A DNA stretch of 64,000 nucleotides, taken from NCBI GenBank assembly GCA_026129905.1, contig JAHCHE010000007.1:186001-250000 (forward strand), written 5' to 3'. The notes beneath the pieces were generated by a model. The model saw only the letters and a list, made by a program, of their open reading frames with translations. It searched no databases and had not been told where the DNA came from. The position numbers and the translations under genes were made by a program. Position 1 is the stretch's first letter. Every line of letters starts with the position of its first letter. The DNA is from Bryobacteraceae bacterium (GTDB lineage: Bacteria > Acidobacteriota > Terriglobia > Bryobacterales > Bryobacteraceae). Positions 63,898 to 64,000 of this stretch are shown in pieces.

Positions 63898-64000
63898 GAA
63901 TTCCCCTCGATTTTAGCAGGCGGGTGTGCGGCGGCCGGATGAGCGGCGCCGGCGGCCTGGCGTGCGCCGGCGCGGGAGGTGACGCAAGTTGAGAAACTCT
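63898..64000. promoter_or_regulatory. valS: Upstream region of valS and possible start of a plus-strand gene
   Basis: On the minus strand TAAAAT (63915-63910) is a possible -10 element for valS, although it leaves very little leader. On the plus strand GGAGGTG (63975-63981) lies eight bases before a TTG at 63989 that opens a frame to the window edge, so a divergent gene may begin here. Too little sequence remains to tell. The GC-rich stretch between them contains no clear terminator. Confidence 0.3.

Noticed and set aside
63989-64000. Start of a plus-strand gene at the window edge
   Set aside because: A good ribosome-binding site precedes the TTG, but only four codons remain, so it cannot be supported as a gene.

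Overview
The window most likely comes from an Acidobacteriota chromosome of the Solibacter/Bryobacter type. No rRNA is present, so this rests on gene content: a high-GC genome, two very large Oar-like TonB-dependent receptors with N-terminal carboxypeptidase-regulatory domains, many Tat-type signal peptides (RRxFL) on sugar-related oxidoreductases and hydrolases, a PSD1-cytochrome/DUF1501 pair, an orphan ImuB, and a decayed integrase of a kind I associate with this group. I saw no prophage, CRISPR array, rRNA gene or convincing tRNA gene.

Layout. 1-10.5 kb: end of an upstream gene, glutamate dehydrogenase, a Tat-signal GH4 protein, an ADP-ribosylglycohydrolase, MetX, a frameshifted TonB receptor and a GH29 fucosidase. 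10.5-15 kb: the leucine operon leuA-leuB-leuC-leuD on the minus strand, with a short LeuA that lacks the feedback domain. 15.2-17 kb: a HicB-HicA toxin-antitoxin pair and a DUF763 protein. 17-22.6 kb: a second TonB receptor coupled to a phosphotriesterase-family hydrolase, then TerC. 22.8-25.5 kb: a two-gene hexuronate pathway (UxaE, UxaC). 25.5-30 kb: a Gfo/Idh/MocA oxidoreductase divergent from a tight M19 dipeptidase / unknown / SMP-30 operon. 30-33 kb: a non-pyrrolysine MttB homologue with a GSA-type aminotransferase. 33-36.4 kb: a decay-prone patch with a transposase relic, a metallopeptidase carrying an in-frame stop, and VapBC. 36.4-43.5 kb: DUF1501, PSD1 cytochrome, another Gfo/Idh/MocA, a striking array of four hairpins, an unknown protein and a DinB protein.

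43.6-49.1 kb holds a minimal bacterial-microcompartment locus: one BMC-H shell protein and a CoA-acylating aldehyde dehydrogenase with an unusual C-terminal extension, followed by an overlapping unknown gene and recJ. 49.1-57.8 kb: an ImuB-like protein behind a possible LexA site, then a two-module NRPS (C-A-PCP and C-A-PCP-TE, the TE with a Cys nucleophile). 57.8-64 kb: an orphan Vsr endonuclease, a further Gfo/Idh/MocA protein, and the housekeeping cluster valS-nadC-birA.

The overall picture is a heterotroph that takes up and breaks down plant or microbial polysaccharides (fucose, uronates, alpha-glycosides), with one small specialised-metabolite cluster and one aldehyde-processing microcompartment module. 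The least described parts are the microcompartment module with its extended dehydrogenase, the NRPS pair and the intergenic hairpin arrays.
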